64,000 nucleotides of DNA, taken from Sulfolobus sp. S-194 (GTDB lineage Archaea; Thermoproteota; Thermoprotei_A; Sulfolobales; Sulfolobaceae). Both the position numbers and the translations under genes were made by a program. Location: the NCBI RefSeq assembly GCF_012222305.1, contig NZ_CP035730.1:1701501-1765500 (forward strand), written 5' to 3'. Shown here in pieces: positions 62,096 to 64,000 of this stretch. Under the pieces are notes generated by a model, which was not told the origin of the DNA, ran no database searches, and saw only the letters and a program-made list of their open reading frames with translations. Within the stretch, counting starts at the first letter, position 1; the number at the start of each line of letters is the position of its first letter.

Positions 62096-63283
62096 ATGAA
62101 AAAAATATTCGATGAGATTCACGGTTATATAACACTTAATGATATAGAGACAAGATTAGTTGATACACCTATTTTCCAAAGATTAAGGCGAGTTAAACAA
62201 ACTAGTTTAGCTTATATTGTGTATCCTGGTGCTATGCACACTCGTTTTAGTCATTCTATTGGAGCACTACATTTAGCAAATAGACTAGGCTTAAGACTTT
62301 ATAATGAAGGAATAATAAACCAAGAAGAGATTCAGTATCTTAGGCTTGCAGCTTTATTAAATGATTTGGGTCAATTTCCCTTTAGTCATTCTATTGAGCC
62401 TTTATTTCTTAGTAAGAATATTAGTAATAAATATTTAAGAGATTTAATAATTACAAAAAGTCAAGAAATAAATGAGATATTTGAAGAATATTCCATTTCT
62501 TCGAAGAAAATACTAGATATATATCATGGCCAATCTTTTCTTTCAGCAATAATAGACAGTGATGTAGATGTAGATAGGATGGATTATCTGATAAGAGATT
62601 CAAAACATACTGGTGTACAACTAGGTAATTTAGATTTAGATAGGCTTATTGATACTATTAGTTACGGAGAGAACAAAACAATAATAATTCTTGATAAGGG
62701 ACTAACTTCCTTAGAAAATTTTTATATATCTAGATTGCATATGTATCAGTCAGTTTACTATCATAAAACTATTTTAGGATACGAAATTCAGTTAAGAAAT
62801 ATTTTCTCTCAATTATCAGAATTCTGTTGTCCTGGGATTTTCGATGAATCTTTTCTTAAAGATAGCGTGACTACAAACTACTTTGCATATTGGGACGATG
62901 AATGGTTATTTTCAAAACTATATGAAAGCTTATTTGACCCATCTGTACCAGATAGCATAAAAGTTAAGATAAAAAATTTCTTAGATAGAAACGGTCCTAA
63001 AGTAGTTTATGAAGAAATTTCTTTTCAAAATACTGAATCTCGAATAGAGGAAAATGTACTAAAACTTACTAGGTACGGAATTCCAGAAATAGCTATATAT
63101 CCGTTTGAGGAAGCAATTAAAATCATAGATAAGTCTAAAATAAAAATAAAGACCAAGAGTAAAGAAAAGGACCTAAAGGATTATTCAAGTACTCTACTTA
63201 ACGTAATTCCTTCAGTTATTTATATCAGAAGAATTTATGTTGAAGGTATGTATTCAAAAAAAGCGAGGGACTTACTTAGTTGA
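62096..63283 (+). CDS. HD-domain dNTPase-like protein
   Basis: A 395-residue protein with an HD-superfamily fold like dGTPases and SAMHD1: GYITLNDIETRLVDTPIFQR, PGAMHTRFSHSIGALHLANR, then the metal-binding strip and DVDVDRMDYLIRDSKHTGV. The central HD pair reads Asn89-Asp90 (LNDLGQFPFSHS) in place of HD, and the usual following His is Gln93. Metal binding and catalysis are therefore uncertain. It overlaps the phosphatase gene by 4 nt. Confidence 0.85.
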   Translation: MKKIFDEIHGYITLNDIETRLVDTPIFQRLRRVKQTSLAYIVYPGAMHTRFSHSIGALHLANRLGLRLYNEGIINQEEIQYLRLAALLNDLGQFPFSHSIEPLFLSKNISNKYLRDLIITKSQEINEIFEEYSISSKKILDIYHGQSFLSAIIDSDVDVDRMDYLIRDSKHTGVQLGNLDLDRLIDTISYGENKTIIILDKGLTSLENFYISRLHMYQSVYYHKTILGYEIQLRNIFSQLSEFCCPGIFDESFLKDSVTTNYFAYWDDEWLFSKLYESLFDPSVPDSIKVKIKNFLDRNGPKVVYEEISFQNTESRIEENVLKLTRYGIPEIAIYPFEEAIKIIDKSKIKIKTKSKEKDLKDYSSTLLNVIPSVIYIRRIYVEGMYSKKARDLLS

Positions 63284-63966
63284 TAAAGTTAGTTTTAGTA
63301 GATGTAGATGGCACGTTAACAGTGGATAGAAATTCATATGAAATAGAACTCTCAGCAATAGAATCATTAAGAAGATTAGAGAAAAATGGTATAAAGGTAG
63401 GTTTGGTAAGCGGTAATTCTTATCCAGTACTAAGAGGTCTCTACACATATTTTTATTTTCATGGAGGTTTAGTTGCTGAAAATGGTTGTATAGTATACTA
63501 TAACAATCTTGTAAGGGTATGTGAACCTATTGATAAATCATTAGCAGAAAAATTTAGTAAATTATTTAATGTTGTTTCAAGTTGGCAAAATGAGTTTAAG
63601 TGTTGTGATCTATCTTTTACGCCCCCAACTCTTTCTCATAAAATGATAGAATGGGCTAAAAGTATGGGTCTCTATATCAAGACTAGTGGATATGCTATTC
63701 ATATTTCGAAATCGCAAACCGGAAAAGGAATAGGCGTAAAAAAACTAATAGAACTCCATAATTTAAATAAATCGGAAGTTCTAGGAATTGGAGATTCAAA
63801 CACTGATATAGAGTTTTTTCAAGAGGTTGGTATAAAAGTTGCTGTAGGTAATGGTGATGAAGAAGTTAAAAAGATAGCTAACTATGTTACTTTAAATAAT
63901 AGTGGAAAAGGGGTAGTTGAAATCGTAAATAAAATATTAAAAGGTGAGTTAGATGGAAGAAATTGA
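63280..63966 (+). CDS. Phosphoglycolate phosphatase (HAD family)
   Basis: A 228-residue archaeal PGP/Cof-type HAD phosphatase. Motif I is LVDVDGTLT, motif II VGLVSGNSYP, motif III the lysine in KSQTGKGIGVKKL, and motif IV GIGDSNTDIEFF. A C2 cap lies between. It removes phosphate from 2-phosphoglycolate, or from a related sugar phosphate. It starts at TTG overlapping the HD-domain gene stop, and overlaps the next gene by 14 nt. Confidence 0.9.
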   Translation: MIKLVLVDVDGTLTVDRNSYEIELSAIESLRRLEKNGIKVGLVSGNSYPVLRGLYTYFYFHGGLVAENGCIVYYNNLVRVCEPIDKSLAEKFSKLFNVVSSWQNEFKCCDLSFTPPTLSHKMIEWAKSMGLYIKTSGYAIHISKSQTGKGIGVKKLIELHNLNKSEVLGIGDSNTDIEFFQEVGIKVAVGNGDEEVKKIANYVTLNNSGKGVVEIVNKILKGELDGRN

Positions 63967-64000
63967 GAAATTAGTATATAAATACGCGCTACAGAATGCT
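63953..64000 (+). CDS. gltX: Probable glutamyl-tRNA synthetase, start only
   Basis: Only the first 16 codons are in the window, reading MEEIEKLVYKYALQNA. This matches the N-terminus of archaeal GluRS (non-discriminating type), which begins with a helix of the same kind. The tRNA-Gln(TTG) earlier in the window would be charged by this enzyme and then amidated. The identity rests on a short stretch. Confidence 0.6.
   Translation, partial: MEEIEKLVYKYALQNA

Overview
This window is chromosomal DNA from a thermoacidophilic crenarchaeon of the order Sulfolobales, most likely Sulfurisphaera (S. tokodaii-like). The species is inferred from overall gene resemblance; no database was searched. Supporting signs are low GC, many GTG and TTG starts, near-leaderless genes with TATA boxes about 26 nt upstream of the start, eukaryote-like ribosomal proteins (L39e, L31e, LX, S19e), an archaeal-type GAPDH, an intron-containing tRNA-Arg, and a type IV pilus locus matching the UV-inducible ups pili known only from Sulfolobales. 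Genes are tightly packed, with many 1-14 nt overlaps, and no gene-free stretch exceeds 300 nt. I saw no insertion sequence, provirus or CRISPR array.

Region by region. 1-2.3 kb: mevalonate pathway genes (thiolase end, DUF35 zinc-ribbon/OB protein, HMG-CoA reductase), then serine hydroxymethyltransferase. 3.6-6.2 kb, minus strand: phosphoglycerate kinase, GAPDH and a universal stress protein as one operon. 6.3-9.1 kb: hypothetical genes, tRNA-Gln(TTG), tRNA-Arg(CCT) with a 24-nt intron, and a DUF434-type protein. 9.1-18.8 kb, minus strand: a long translation/export superoperon reading rps19e, PDCD5-like, L39e, L31e, aIF6, LX, prefoldin alpha, ftsY, secE, spt5, L11, L1, P0/L10, L12, alaS. SecE (59 aa) and L39e (51 aa) are short genes I translated directly.

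18.9-36 kb: cofactor and amino-acid metabolism. It holds nicotinate phosphoribosyltransferase, an AbrB-PhoU protein, a DUF711 protein, DsrE-like and TusA-like sulfur-relay proteins next to a cysteine-synthase-family enzyme, a Bud32/RIO-like small kinase, moaA, an Xaa-Pro peptidase, folE, a fusion of a DNA-binding domain to a solute-binding-like domain, glutamine synthetase, a thioredoxin with a degenerate acyl-CoA synthetase, beta-RFAP synthase, an NSUN6-like RNA m5C methyltransferase, a gamma-carbonic-anhydrase-like protein, a radical SAM protein and the XerA recombinase. A GC-rich hairpin with C- and D-box-like elements sits upstream of xerA.

36-49.4 kb: a flavoprotein and a putative ligand-binding protein of unknown role precede the ups pilus operon (upsX-E-F-A-B). 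This is followed by endonuclease III, a ParB-like protein, a membrane glycosyltransferase and an Lhr/Hel112-type helicase. Together they form the Sulfolobales module for UV-induced aggregation, species recognition, DNA exchange and repair. A UV-box-like hexamer lies between the TATA element and the start of upsX.

49.3-64 kb: a JAMM-like protein and an HTH-CBS regulator, DUF2192, small regulators, an aminotransferase, a CinA-type protein, an operon of UPF0173 hydrolase-pheS-pheT-alpha/beta hydrolase, type II methionine aminopeptidase, DUF1512 with a zinc-ribbon protein, 5S rRNA with its own promoter, an HD-domain protein lacking its HD histidine, phosphoglycolate phosphatase, and the first 16 codons of a probable glutamyl-tRNA synthetase gene.
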